A stretch of DNA of 62,104 nucleotides from Robinsoniella sp. (GCA_022788205.1 JALEVQ010000024.1:1-62104), one strand, 5' to 3'; shown: positions 24,505 to 34,130, numbered from the stretch's first letter. A program made the numbers and translations. Notes: generated by a model from the sequence alone, not told the origin.

Positions 24505-25404
24505 ATGGAACGTCTCAAACAGGTCTTACATAAGATGCTGTTTCCAGGAGTGGCGGCAGTCCTTATCAGCGTGCCGATAGCGGCGGTGCTGCTTGTCTAC
24601 ACGTTTGCATTCGGACATGAAAACAGTCCTATTGCATATTTGACCTATATATTTTCTGCATATTCCCTCACGATTCTGTGCGTATGGGTCGCAAAAAATG
24701 GCGGAAATGCCAAAAAAGAGATCCAGTCAACCATTCACCAAAATGATCTGGCTCATCGGTATCTGACAGACATTTCGTTTAAGATGCAGGTGTCGCTGTA
24801 TTTGTCTCTGGGAATCAATATGCTCTATGCAGCAATGAAGCTTTTTTGCGGCGTTTATTACCGATCGGTATGGTTTGGCACACTGGCGGTCTACTATATT
24901 ATGTTGGCATTGATGAGATTCTTGCTGCTGTATCATTCCAATCGAAATGCGTTTGGGAAGAATATGGTCTCGGAGCTGAAACAGTATCGATTATGTGGTG
25001 TGATATTAATGTTGATGAACATTGCTCTGTCCGGTGTTGTGATCCTTGTGGTCAGAAAAAACGAAGGATTTGAGTATGCCGGCTATCTGATTTACGTGAT
25101 GGCAATGTACGCCTTTTACAATATCATCACGGCGGTGCGGGATGTTGTAAAATACCGGAAATATAAAAGTCCGGTGATGTCGGCGGCAAAGGCAGTCAAG
25201 CTGGCAGCAGCGCTGGTATCTATGCTTTCTCTGGAGACTGCCATGCTGACAGAATTTGATGAAGGCAAAGGTCCCGGATTCAGACAGTTGATGACAGCAA
25301 TCACGGGAGGATGTGTCTGCGTGATGGTGGTTGTGATGGCAGCCTTCATGATTTTATGGTCGACAAAGCAGCTGAAAATATCTAACGAAGAGACGGTTGT
25401 GTGA
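24505..25404 (+). CDS. Multi-pass membrane protein of unknown function
   Basis: A 299-residue membrane protein that I cannot assign. About eight hydrophobic segments are visible, near residues 12-35, 45-62, 90-115, 120-142, 160-182, 188-210, 225-245 and 265-288. Loops are short and basic on one face, with a longer charged stretch at 62-90. No catalytic motif is visible. AAGGAGGG precedes the ATG. The next gene, an acyltransferase-like protein, follows within 10 bases, and a cardiolipin synthase is beyond, suggesting an envelope or lipid setting. Confidence 0.6.
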   Translation: MERLKQVLHKMLFPGVAAVLISVPIAAVLLVYTFAFGHENSPIAYLTYIFSAYSLTILCVWVAKNGGNAKKEIQSTIHQNDLAHRYLTDISFKMQVSLYLSLGINMLYAAMKLFCGVYYRSVWFGTLAVYYIMLALMRFLLLYHSNRNAFGKNMVSELKQYRLCGVILMLMNIALSGVVILVVRKNEGFEYAGYLIYVMAMYAFYNIITAVRDVVKYRKYKSPVMSAAKAVKLAAALVSMLSLETAMLTEFDEGKGPGFRQLMTAITGGCVCVMVVVMAAFMILWSTKQLKISNEETVV

Positions 25405-25414
25405 GAAAACGATT

Positions 25415-26698
25415 ATGGAACAAACAGAAAAAAAACAATATGCTTTGGATAACTCTGCAGTGATTCATATGGCATCAAAGAGAAAACATTATACAAATTC
25501 GTTCCGGATTTCTGTGACATTGACAGAGCAGGTCTGTCCAGTCATCCTCCAAAAAGCATTGGAACATATCATGGCTCGTTTTCCGACCATCATAGCAGGA
25601 ATCAAGCGAGGTGACTTTGAATATGAAGTTGTGCCGGTCAATGAACCTCCTGTTGTCTGTCTGGATCAAGAATATCTTGCAGATATGGGGGAAGACACCA
25701 TTCAAGCTTGTGCGATGCGGATTTTGTACAGAGAGAAAAAAATTTCAGCTGAAATCTTTCATGCTCTGACGGATGGGTATGGAGGGCTTGTCTTTATGCG
25801 TGCGCTGATGATGGAATATTTCTGTCTGAAATATGGCATGAATGCCAGGAAAACAGAGAAGGAATGGGCAGAGGAAAGTGGTGATGGCGAAGAAAAAGTG
25901 AGAGACGATTTTCTGACCTACGCAGGGACAAAAACAGCACATGTCAATCATCGAAAAGTATACGGCATTCCGGATGAAGGAGGAAAAGAAAAGCCAAAAA
26001 TCAATGTCATGACAGGAATCTATAGTGTACAGGAAGTTTTAGAGATAGCGCACAGATTTGGGGTCAGTCTCACCACATTTTTGACAGCGGTCATGGCAGC
26101 CTCTGTGATCGAGATGGAGAAAAGGAGAAGGGACGAAGAAAATTATGAGACAATCCAAATCATGGTGCCAGTGAATCTGAGAAAGAGATTTCCCAGTGTC
26201 TCTGTGCGCAATTTTTCACTCTATGCTCTGCCATATGTGGAGCCATGTGAATTTCAACTGCCGTTTGGCACACTGGTAAAAAAAATTAATGAACGGATGT
26301 CGAGGGAGCTTTCAAGAGAACATCTGACCGGTATGATATCCACAAATGTAAAACTACAGAAAATGCGCCTTGTACGCAGCATTCCCTTAAAAGTCAGGGA
26401 AGCGCTTCTGCGTTTTTGTTTTCGGTTTTTCGGGGAGCGTAATTCGTGTCTGACACTGTCAAATCTTGGCGAGGTTTCCTTTCCGGATGAGATACAGCGT
26501 TATATGGAACGGGTGGAAGTGATTCTCAGTCCGCGCAGAAATGCACCATATAATTGCGGCGTGGTCTCTTATCAGGGGAATCTGTATATCAATTTCAGCC
26601 GAAAGGCTGGGAGAAAAGAACTGGAAGAGATTTTCTTTGAGAATCTTGCAGTTTTGGGATGCAGCGGGAAGTTCGAACTGGATGGAAAAGTGCAATAG
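25415..26698 (+). CDS. Condensation-like acyl/alcohol acetyltransferase
   Basis: A 427-residue protein of the condensation/alcohol acetyltransferase superfamily. The motif HALTDGYGG near residue 118 corresponds to the catalytic HHxxxDG motif with the first His lost, as in many relatives. The LTTFLTAVMAASVIEME helix and MVPVNLRKRFPS are also typical of the fold. It probably moves an acyl group onto an alcohol, amine or lipid; the acceptor is unknown. The ATG at 25415 is used although its ribosome site is poor; an in-frame TTG at 25397 overlaps the preceding gene. Confidence 0.65.
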   Translation: MEQTEKKQYALDNSAVIHMASKRKHYTNSFRISVTLTEQVCPVILQKALEHIMARFPTIIAGIKRGDFEYEVVPVNEPPVVCLDQEYLADMGEDTIQACAMRILYREKKISAEIFHALTDGYGGLVFMRALMMEYFCLKYGMNARKTEKEWAEESGDGEEKVRDDFLTYAGTKTAHVNHRKVYGIPDEGGKEKPKINVMTGIYSVQEVLEIAHRFGVSLTTFLTAVMAASVIEMEKRRRDEENYETIQIMVPVNLRKRFPSVSVRNFSLYALPYVEPCEFQLPFGTLVKKINERMSRELSREHLTGMISTNVKLQKMRLVRSIPLKVREALLRFCFRFFGERNSCLTLSNLGEVSFPDEIQRYMERVEVILSPRRNAPYNCGVVSYQGNLYINFSRKAGRKELEEIFFENLAVLGCSGKFELDGKVQ

Positions 26699-26771
26699 AA
26701 AAATCTATTGCGCTTTTTTAGGGATGATCCTTTTTTGGCTGTCACAGCACAAACAGGTGGAGGTAAAGTTT

Positions 26772-28140
26772 ATGAGAAGAATATTGAAATTCTTACACTC
26801 GAGATATTCTCTGGCGGCATTTTGTATTATACTTGAATTTGTACAGATTATGGCGGTATTTGTCGAGCACAGAACAGAGTAAACAGGCACAAAAAGAGTT
26901 TGCGAATGCCAGGCAGCGGATACAGCCATACTGGCGGAACTCGAAATGCATGGAACGACTGAAAGAGACAGACAGGGATGCATATGCTCAGGCACATTAT
27001 CTGCATGAGGTCACAGGGATGTTTTGCTATAGTGGTGGGAATGTAACTTATTATAAAATAGGAGAGGAGTTCCATCAGGCGTTGTTAGAGAATCTGGAGT
27101 GCGCACAAAAATTTATTTTTATGGAATATTTTATCATTCAGGATGGTGTGATGTGGGCATCTGTCCATGAGATCCTGAAGAAAAAAGCCGCACAGGGCAT
27201 AGCGGTTTATTTGATGTATGATGATTTTGGCTGTATGGCAACTTTGCCGGAGCGGTATTACAGACAGATGGAGAAAGAAGGGATTCATTGTATCCCTGCA
27301 AATAAATTTACACCGGTTCTGTCTAATATACACAATAACCGTGACCACCGAAAAATTACGGTGATTGATGGGAAAGTGGGCTTTACAGGAGGAATTAATC
27401 TCGCAGACGAATACATCAATGCCGTCAGTAAGTACGGACACTGGAAAGACACTGCTGTGAAATTGGAAGGAGAAGCGGTCAAAAATCTGACTGCCTTATT
27501 CTGGCTTTACTGGAATATGCAGACTCAAAAACCGATGGAGTATGAATTTGCATGGTATATTGACAATGTTTTGTGCGACGAAAAAGGCGAAGGAGCAGTG
27601 ATGCCGTATGGCGATGGACCGAAAACATTTTATCCGGAAAGTATCGGAAAAAATGTCTATCTGAACATGATCAATGACGCAAAAAAGTATCTCTACATCA
27701 CAACACCATATCTCATCTGCGATCATGAGCTTATGAATGCCTTGCGTCTTGCGGCAAAAAAGGGAGTGGATGTCCGCATTATCACACCTCATATTCCAGA
27801 CAAAAAGGCGATTTTTCTGATGACACGCTCGAGCTATGAAAGACTGATTACAGACGGAGTAAAAATTTATGAGTATACGCCTGGGTTTATCCATGCGAAG
27901 AATTTTATATGTGATGACAAATTTGCAACGTGCGGAACCATCAATCTGGATTATCGATCTTTGGTTCATCACTATGAATGTAGCGTGTGGATGTACCATG
28001 TGGATTGTATCAAAGATATGAAAGAAGATTTTGAAGAGACGATGAAACAGTCAGAACAGATTGAAAAAACAGGGGCAAAACTGAAAGGGTGGGAGAAAAT
28101 TTTGGCGGAAGTCATGAAGGTTTTTTCACCATTGCTTTGA
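26772..28140 (+). CDS. cls: Cardiolipin synthase with disrupted N-terminus
   Basis: The main frame from 26833 encodes a phospholipase D-type enzyme with both HxKxxxxD motifs intact: HRKITVIDG near residue 170 and HAKNFICDD near 355 of that frame. Cardiolipin synthases begin with two membrane helices. Here the first helix (MRRILKFLHSRYSLAAFCII) is encoded from the ATG at 26772 in a different frame that stops at 26882, and the second helix is missing. A deletion with frameshift therefore separates the anchor from the catalytic part. The product may be inactive or a soluble remnant. Sequencing error cannot fully explain a missing helix. Confidence 0.75.
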
Positions 28141-28477
28141 TTCGGTGATAGCTAGAAAACGGTATGTAAAAGTATGGATGAGATCCTTACTTGGTGGAGG
28201 GAATGATATATGTCACGACATTCTTTCTGGGCGGAAAGACTTTTTGTAAACAGACAACTCTCAAGATACGATACAGGGACATATCTGGGTCGGAGAAATC
28301 GATATCAAAGTATCTGGCGGAAGTCTGTGCGGCGAGACACGGATTGTCGTGAAAGAAAAAAATTCCGATTCGTATTTTTGAATTAATAAAACAGAAACAA
28401 AGTTCAAACGTTGCATAAACAATCGACTGGTATAGTATGGGCATAAATCACAAATCAAAGAAAAGGAGAGACAGCAC
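28141..28477. other. Intergenic stretch with possible gene remnant
   Basis: No supported gene. Between 28270 and 28385 one plus-strand frame reads like protein (GEIDIKVSGGSLCGETRIVV) but has no start or ribosome site, so it may be a fragment. The last 40 bases before the next gene are a likely promoter region. Confidence 0.35.
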
Positions 28478-28831
28478 ATGGCAAAATCAAAACTGGCAAA
28501 AGCAAATGAGAAAATTGCAGAAGAAGTTGTAGGCGGGTATAAAAAAATTGAAGAAGGAGTAGTGGGAGGCTACAAAAAAATCGAAGAAAGTGCAGTTGGC
28601 GGATTCAATAAGATAGCAGACAAATTTGTGGATAACTTTCTGACAAGAGAAGGTGAGTCCGTGGAGGAGGCGAAAGCCAGAATGTCAGCAGAACAGAAGG
28701 CAAGAGAGGAAGCCAGTGCAGCACAGAGAGAACAGCGCTCTCAAAAACAGAATGCGATAGTGGAAGAAAACATGAAGAGAACGGAACAGGCTGGCTTAGA
28801 TGCAAGAAGAAAGGCAGGTATTGAACAATGA
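28478..28831 (+). CDS. Small helical protein with VGGYKKIEE repeats
   Basis: A 117-residue soluble, strongly charged protein. Residues 18-47 hold three copies of an 11-residue unit: VVGGYKKIEEG, VVGGYKKIEES and AVGGFNKIADK. The rest is Glu/Lys/Arg/Gln-rich and should be a long helix or coiled coil. I recognise no functional domain. Its stop overlaps the start of the next gene (ATGA), so it is translationally coupled to a small membrane protein. AAGGAGAG precedes the ATG. Confidence 0.65.
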   Translation: MAKSKLAKANEKIAEEVVGGYKKIEEGVVGGYKKIEESAVGGFNKIADKFVDNFLTREGESVEEAKARMSAEQKAREEASAAQREQRSQKQNAIVEENMKRTEQAGLDARRKAGIEQ

Positions 28832-29196
28832 AAAAGAGTACATTTGTCGCTATGATCTTAGGCACGATCGGAGGAATTTTGTTTGCGCTGGGAATGTGCA
28901 TGGCGCTGATTACAGAATGGAATGCTTTCAAACCGGGTGTGATCATGGGCGTGATTGGTCTGGTGGTATTGCTGCTCATGGTTCTTGTCTGGAGAAAAAT
29001 GGAACATAAGGCTCCGATTCAGGTATCCGGCAAAACCATAGGGGCTTCTCTCATTGGCATTGTAGGTGCATTGCTGTTAGGCGTTGGCATGTGCCTCACA
29101 ATGGTATGGAGTCATATGGTGATCGGCATTATTATCGGTATCGCAGGAATTGTTGTTCTACTTTGCCTGATCCCTTTCGTAAAGGGCTTGAAATAA
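28828..29196 (+). CDS. Small four-helix membrane protein
   Basis: A 122-residue protein with four hydrophobic helices in two similar halves: residues 5-27 and 35-55, then 70-92 and 96-118. Each half starts with a Gly-rich helix ending GMCMALI or GMCLTMV, suggesting an internal duplication. Its start overlaps the stop of the repeat protein, so the two are expressed together and may interact. No known transporter motif is present. Confidence 0.6.
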   Translation: MKKSTFVAMILGTIGGILFALGMCMALITEWNAFKPGVIMGVIGLVVLLLMVLVWRKMEHKAPIQVSGKTIGASLIGIVGALLLGVGMCLTMVWSHMVIGIIIGIAGIVVLLCLIPFVKGLK

Positions 29197-29223
29197 GTGC
29201 TGGAATGGATTGGTTTCATCGGA

Positions 29224-29289
29224 TGTCATAGGACAATGTTTGATTGAAATAGGATAGAAAAAAGAAATCAGGCTATGACATGTCCTATA
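29224..29289. repeat. Inverted repeat upstream of recombinase
   Basis: ATAGGACA near 29228 and TGTCCTAT near 29280 are reverse complements about 45 bases apart; both are flanked by GTCATAG or CTATGAC. They lie upstream of the serine recombinase gene and could be regulatory or attachment sequences. Confidence 0.35.
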
Positions 29290-29436
29290 AAAAAGAAAAT
29301 TGCATGGCAAATTTTTGCATAAAACAGGTACATCCGGAACGGACAGATAAGGTGGTACGTGACATAAAAAGAGATCTATATGAGGTTTTCAAGAAATATA
29401 AAACATTGAGATGACTGTCGAGAAGGAGGATCGAAT

Positions 29437-30966
29437 ATGGATCTTGCAACTGCCATTTATGCAAGACAGTCGATGGATAAAAAAGACAGTATTTCTATTG
29501 AAACACAGATTGAAATATGCCACAGAGAGGTGATTTCCGGCGAGAAAATTGTCATTTACCATGACAGAGGATTTTCTGGAAAGAATACGAACCGCCCGGA
29601 GTTTATCCGTATGATGGAGGAGATCCAGGCAGGAAGAATCAGAAGAGTGATCGTTTACAAGCTCGACCGCATCAGCAGATCGGTTCTTGATTTTGCCCGA
29701 ATGATGGAGGAGTTTGGCGAGCATAAAGTGGAGTTTGTCTCCTGCACAGAAAAATTTGATACTTCCACAGCAATGGGGAGAGCGATGCTCAACATAGCGG
29801 TTGTGTTTGCACAGCTGGAGCGGGAAACGATACAGGCTCGAGTGACAGACGCCTATTACAGCCGGAGCCACAAGGGTTATTATATGGGAGGCAGGGTGCC
29901 ATGTGGCTTTCAATTGGAAAATACGGTGATCGATGGCATCCACACTTCAAAATTTGTACCTGATCCTGATGGAGTAGAGCTGGTACGACGGATATATGAA
30001 GAGTATGCTAAGCCTGAGGGGACACTTGGAGGGACGATGCGCGCGCTGATGGAAGCGGGATATCAGCCCTCGCCAGGCAAAGCACCGCTGTCAACCGCAC
30101 GGATTTCTGAAATGATCCGCAATCCGGTCTATGTGAAGGCGGACATAGAGGTTTATCATTTTTTCGCTTCTCAGGGAGCCAGGATTGTGAATCCGGTTGA
30201 AGATTTTATCGGCACAAACGGACTGTTCCTCTATAAGGGAATGGACGGGGACAGGAAAAAAAGGAAACAATATGATCTGAAAGACCGGGAGGTTGTGGTG
30301 GCACCGCACGAGGGAATCATTGATTCTGATATATGGCTGGTCTGCCGGAGGAAGATCATGAAGAATCGGAAGCTGGCGATGATCCGGAAAGGAAAGCGAA
30401 GCTGGCTTACCGGGAAGGTGAAATGCAAAAAATGTGGCTATGCTTACCAGGTGATCCAGTACAACAGAGGAGAGACAGTAAAGCGGTACTTTCGCTGCAG
30501 CGGTGCAAGGTATTCGATCAAATGTACAGGGGCTGGAACGACGATTTATGCAGACGAATTGGAAGATTATCTTTTATCAGAGATAAAAAAAGAATTGGAA
30601 AAGCTGGGCGATCTGTCTGACGAATGGGAAAAGAGAACAGAGCCGGCATGCAATCGTGATCAAATTCGGATGGCACAGATTGACAGAGAAATCAACACTC
30701 TTTTGGAAAAACTCCTTTTCGCGAATGCAACGCTTATGAGGTACATCAACAAACAGGTGGTGGCGCTTGACCTTGAAAAACAAGAGCTGCAGAGAAAAAT
30801 GGCTGGGTCTGAAACGAGCGAAGCGGCTTCCACAAAGTACAAAATGACCGATTTTTTGAGAAAGTGGGAGGAACTGGCGCTGATTGATAAACAGCGGATA
30901 GCAGACATTTTGATTGATCGAATCGAGATCGGGGACAGAGAAATACAGATCTTCTGGAATCTGTAA
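29437..30966 (+). CDS. Large serine recombinase 1
   Basis: A 509-residue large serine recombinase. The N-terminal resolvase domain starts AIYARQSMDKK, with catalytic Ser at residue 12, and continues with YKLDRISRS and FAQLERETIQARV. A recombinase domain follows (GGRVPCGFQ), then a zinc ribbon with CKKCG and paired Cys in RYFRCSG and SIKC, and a coiled-coil tail. It ends 27 bases before the point where the cotJC C-terminus is lost, so it may belong to an element that removed or displaced that end. AAGGAGG precedes the ATG. Confidence 0.9.
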   Translation: MDLATAIYARQSMDKKDSISIETQIEICHREVISGEKIVIYHDRGFSGKNTNRPEFIRMMEEIQAGRIRRVIVYKLDRISRSVLDFARMMEEFGEHKVEFVSCTEKFDTSTAMGRAMLNIAVVFAQLERETIQARVTDAYYSRSHKGYYMGGRVPCGFQLENTVIDGIHTSKFVPDPDGVELVRRIYEEYAKPEGTLGGTMRALMEAGYQPSPGKAPLSTARISEMIRNPVYVKADIEVYHFFASQGARIVNPVEDFIGTNGLFLYKGMDGDRKKRKQYDLKDREVVVAPHEGIIDSDIWLVCRRKIMKNRKLAMIRKGKRSWLTGKVKCKKCGYAYQVIQYNRGETVKRYFRCSGARYSIKCTGAGTTIYADELEDYLLSEIKKELEKLGDLSDEWEKRTEPACNRDQIRMAQIDREINTLLEKLLFANATLMRYINKQVVALDLEKQELQRKMAGSETSEAASTKYKMTDFLRKWEELALIDKQRIADILIDRIEIGDREIQIFWNL

Positions 30967-30992
30967 AAAAACTTTACAGAAGTACGCTTTCT

Positions 30993-31430
30993 TTCGCCAA
31001 ATCTCTGATAATGAATGATTTCTCTCGCACGCAGAAAGCGGATCGGGTCTGCAACATCAGGATCTTTTACGAGTCGGAGAATGTTGTCATACGTTGACCG
31101 GGCTTTTTGCTCTGCAGCAAGATCTTCGTGCAGGTCAGTGATGGGATCGCCTTTTGACTGAAACTCGCAGGCATTGAAAGGGATTCCGCCCGCCGACTGC
31201 GGCCAGATGCCGACCGTGTGATCCACATAGTAAGGGGCAAAGCCAGAAGATTCAATCTCTTCCATGGTCAGATTGCGCGTGAGCTGGTGGACGATCGTAG
31301 AAACCATCTCGAGATGTGCCAGCTCTTCTGTACCAATATCGGTTAATACACCCATACAAATGCGGTTTGGCATGGTAAATCTCTGGGAGAGATAGCGCAT
31401 GGAAGCGCCCATCTCGCCATCGGGACCTCC
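30993..31430 (-). pseudogene. cotJC: cotJC 3' portion, separated from its start
   Basis: On the minus strand from 31430 the frame reads GGPDGEMGASMRYLSQRF and continues through EELAHLEMVSTIVHQL, whose EExxH part supplies manganese ligands, to REIIHYQRFGE. This is the manganese catalase-like coat protein CotJC from codon 30 onward. It has no start here: the 5' part lies 8.3 kb away at 39722-39817. After FGE the frame runs into recombinase antisense, so the last 15-20 residues of a normal CotJC of about 190 residues are also missing. Confidence 0.85.
31422..31430. other. Attachment core, left (attL candidate)
   Basis: GGGACCTCC is the 9-bp sequence shared with 39722-39730. To its left lies cotJC coding DNA. 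To its right lies CGACAGCAAAAGGAGATAG, one arm of the reconstructed attP dyad. The core encodes Gly-Gly-Pro of CotJC on the minus strand. Confidence 0.75.
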
Positions 31431-31475
31431 CGACAGCAAAAGGAGATAGTAAGCGGATATAAAACCTGTACAATC

Positions 31476-31509
31476 AAGGCAGTTTGATCAAAATTTGATC
31501 AAACGCCTT
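31476..31509. promoter_or_regulatory. Perfect palindrome near element left end
   Basis: GTTTGATCAAA (31482-31492) and TTTGATCAAAC (31494-31504) are perfect inverted repeats around one base, extended by AAGGC and GCCTT on the outside. It could be an operator for the TetR protein encoded beyond oleate hydratase, or a hairpin that stops transcription entering the element. It lies about 95 bases before the oleate hydratase ATG. Confidence 0.55.
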
Positions 31510-31600
31510 TCTCTGTTTATGGTGCTTTTTTTCTGTCAATGATACACTTATACCAGAAACAGGAAATCAAACACAAAAAAGAAAAACGGAGGTATAGATT

Positions 31601-33376
31601 ATGTATTATTCGAGTGGAAATTATGAAGCGTTTGCACGCCCGGAAAAACCAGAAGGTGTGGATCATAAATCAGCTTATATCATTGGTTCTGGTCTTGCAG
31701 CACTGGCAGCAGCGTGCTTTCTTGTCCGTGATGGGCAGATGAAAGGAAATCATGTTCATATTCTGGAAAAAGATTCTATCCCGGGAGGAGCGTGTGACGG
31801 TTATCTCTACGAAAACCTCGGGTATGTAATGCGCGGCGGGCGTGAGATGGATAATCATTTTGAGTGCATGTGGGATTTATTCCGCTCAATTCCGTCGATT
31901 GAGACTGAGGGAGTGAGCGTTCTGGATGAGTATTATTGGCTGAACAAAAAAGATCCAAATTATTCTCTGATGCGTGCCACCGTCAATCGCGGGGAGGACG
32001 CACATACAGACAAAAAGTTTGGTCTGTCTGACAAAGGTGCGCTGGAGATTATGAAATTATTCTTCACACCAGATGAAGAACTGTACAATAAACGCATCGA
32101 CGAATATTTTGATGAGGAAGTGCTGGAATCGAATTTCTGGCTGTACTGGCGCACAATGTTTGCGTTTGAAAACTGGCATTCCGCCTTGGAGATGAAACTG
32201 TATATCAAGCGCTTTATCCATCATGTAGGAGGGCTGCCTGATTTCACAGCATTGCGCTTTACAAAATATAACCAGTATGAATCTATGATTTTACCGATGA
32301 TCAAATATCTGGAATCATTCGGCGTCCAGTTCCACTACGGTGTCAAAGTGGTCAACGTAGAGTTTGATATCCAAAAAGACAAAAAGATGGCAAAGCGTGT
32401 GGAGATCCTCTGTGACGGGAAAAAAGATTTTATCGACCTGACAGAAAACGATCTGATCTTCATCACAAACGGTGGATGTGTAGAAAATTCTTCTCTGGGA
32501 AGTCAGAATACGCCAGCACCGTTTAACACAGAGATCAAAGAAGGCGGAGGATGGGATATGTGGCGTAAAATCGCAGCGCAGGATCCGTCTTTCGGACACC
32601 CGGACAAATTCTGTCACGATCCGGAGCAGAGCAACTGGATGAGTGCAACGGTCACGACATTGGATGACAAAATTCCGCCATATATTGAAAAAATCTGTAA
32701 GAGAGATCCGTTTTCAGGAAAAGTCGTCACCGGAGGTATCGTGACAGCGAAGGATTCCAATTGGCTCTTGAGTTGGACCTTCAACCGCCAGCCGCAGTTC
32801 CGCTCTCAGCCAAAAGGACAGCTTGTGGGATGGATTTACGGTCTGTTCAGCGATAAACCGGGAAATTATGTCAAGAAGACGATGCGGGAATGCACTGGAA
32901 AAGAAATCTGTATGGAATGGCTGTACCACATGGGAGTTCCGGAGGTGGACATCCCAAAACTTGCCGAGAACAGTGCCAATACCATCCCGTGCATGATGCC
33001 GTATATCACCGCATTTTTCATGCCGCGCGAGGCGGGAGACAGACCACAGGTTGTGCCGAAAGGGGCTGTGAATTTCGCTTTTCTCGGGCAATTCGCTGAG
33101 ACAGAGCGTGACACGATCTTCACGACGGAATATTCGATCCGCACCGGAATGGAGGCAGTCTATACACTGCTCGACATCGACCGGGGTGTTCCGGAAGTGT
33201 GGGGCAGTGTGTACGATGTTCGAGATCTGCTCAATGCGACTGTCGCACTGCGGGATGGAAAGAAAGTCACAGATATGGATATGAATCTGTTGGAGAGACT
33301 TGCCATCAAAGAGATGCTCAAGAAAATCAAAGGAACCGACATCGAGAAACTTTTGAGGGAACATCATGTGATATGA
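31601..33376 (+). CDS. ohyA: Oleate hydratase
   Basis: A 591-residue FAD protein of the oleate hydratase (myosin-cross-reactive antigen) family, of normal length. The N-terminal nucleotide motif is YIIGSGLAALAAACFLVRDG, with EKDSIPGGACDG and GYVMRGGREMDNHFEC following. NTIPCMMPYITAFFMPR near residue 470 is a family signature. The enzyme adds water to the cis-9 double bond of oleic or linoleic acid, giving 10-hydroxy acids, and can detoxify free fatty acids in the gut. The TetR gene converges on it with a 13-bp overlap. CGGAGG precedes the ATG. Confidence 0.95.
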   Translation: MYYSSGNYEAFARPEKPEGVDHKSAYIIGSGLAALAAACFLVRDGQMKGNHVHILEKDSIPGGACDGYLYENLGYVMRGGREMDNHFECMWDLFRSIPSIETEGVSVLDEYYWLNKKDPNYSLMRATVNRGEDAHTDKKFGLSDKGALEIMKLFFTPDEELYNKRIDEYFDEEVLESNFWLYWRTMFAFENWHSALEMKLYIKRFIHHVGGLPDFTALRFTKYNQYESMILPMIKYLESFGVQFHYGVKVVNVEFDIQKDKKMAKRVEILCDGKKDFIDLTENDLIFITNGGCVENSSLGSQNTPAPFNTEIKEGGGWDMWRKIAAQDPSFGHPDKFCHDPEQSNWMSATVTTLDDKIPPYIEKICKRDPFSGKVVTGGIVTAKDSNWLLSWTFNRQPQFRSQPKGQLVGWIYGLFSDKPGNYVKKTMRECTGKEICMEWLYHMGVPEVDIPKLAENSANTIPCMMPYITAFFMPREAGDRPQVVPKGAVNFAFLGQFAETERDTIFTTEYSIRTGMEAVYTLLDIDRGVPEVWGSVYDVRDLLNATVALRDGKKVTDMDMNLLERLAIKEMLKKIKGTDIEKLLREHHVI

Positions 33377-33930
33377 TCCACGCGATAATTTTCCAGAGCA
33401 CGGCTGATGTCTCCTTGAATTAAGATGCTCAGGCGGTCGACGATACGCTTTGGATCTTCCTTCATGCCATTTCGGATCCAGTCAAGCATAAGTCCGACAA
33501 AGGCGAATTTATAGAAATCAGCGATGAATTTTTTGTCTTCTTCTCTGACACTCATGCCGACCGCCTTCTCCTCGACGACTCCGATCAGGAGATCATAAGT
33601 CAGACGGTACAGATAAAGCTCCACCTGCTCACGGCTGACAGAGTGATAGACATTCATGATAAAAGGTTTGTTGGCGAGGACGGCATCAAAAATTTGCAGA
33701 AATCCCTGTTGCCAGGTATCATACGTTTTTTGACCTTGCAATGCTTTTGAGGCATCCTCCACGCAGGACCATTCAACAAGATCGTAAATATCCTTAAAAT
33801 GATAGTAGAAGGTCATACGACTGATGCCACAGTCTTCCGTGATATCGTTGATGGTAATTTTATCAAGCGGTTTTCGCAGAAGAAGATTTTTGAGAGATGC
33901 TTCCAGTGCGCGTTTGGTTGTTTGAGACAT
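33364..33930 (-). CDS. TetR/AcrR-family regulator
   Basis: A 188-residue TetR-type regulator. The N-terminal DNA-binding domain is KITINDITEDCGISRMTFYYHFKD, and the rest is a helical ligand domain. AAAGGAG lies 7 bases before the ATG at 33930, so this is chosen over an earlier in-frame start at 33960. It converges with oleate hydratase and overlaps it by 13 bp. Fatty acids are plausible ligands, but this is inference. A TTTCCAC/GTGGAAA palindrome lies just upstream. Confidence 0.82.
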   Translation of the reverse strand: MSQTTKRALEASLKNLLLRKPLDKITINDITEDCGISRMTFYYHFKDIYDLVEWSCVEDASKALQGQKTYDTWQQGFLQIFDAVLANKPFIMNVYHSVSREQVELYLYRLTYDLLIGVVEEKAVGMSVREEDKKFIADFYKFAFVGLMLDWIRNGMKEDPKRIVDRLSILIQGDISRALENYRVDHIT

Positions 33931-33953
33931 AAAAAACTCCTTTGTGTGATAGA

Positions 33954-33972
33954 TTTCCACTTTACGTGGAAA
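33954..33972. promoter_or_regulatory. Candidate TetR autoregulatory operator
   Basis: TTTCCAC (33954-33960) and GTGGAAA (33966-33972) are perfect inverted repeats with a 5-base spacer, 24 bases before the TetR start codon. Size and position suit autoregulation. Confidence 0.55.
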
Positions 33973-34091
33973 TTTGTGGGCTTTCTATCTTATGGATCTT
34001 AACATATGATATCATACGGAAATTGGAAATTCAAGGTAAGTTCACACTGAAAAAATAAAAGTTTGCGTCGAGAAAACGGCGTAAAAACCTA

Positions 34092-34130
34092 TTGACAAAC
34101 GTCTATGTGATGTCTATAATAATACATAGA
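34092..34130 (+). promoter_or_regulatory. ArsR promoter and operator
   Basis: TTGACA (34092-34097), a 17-base spacer and TATAAT (34115-34120) form a perfect consensus promoter. TCTATGT (34102-34108) and ACATAGA (34124-34130) are inverted repeats framing the -10 box, as expected for an ArsR repressor site that blocks polymerase until arsenite binds. Confidence 0.8.
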
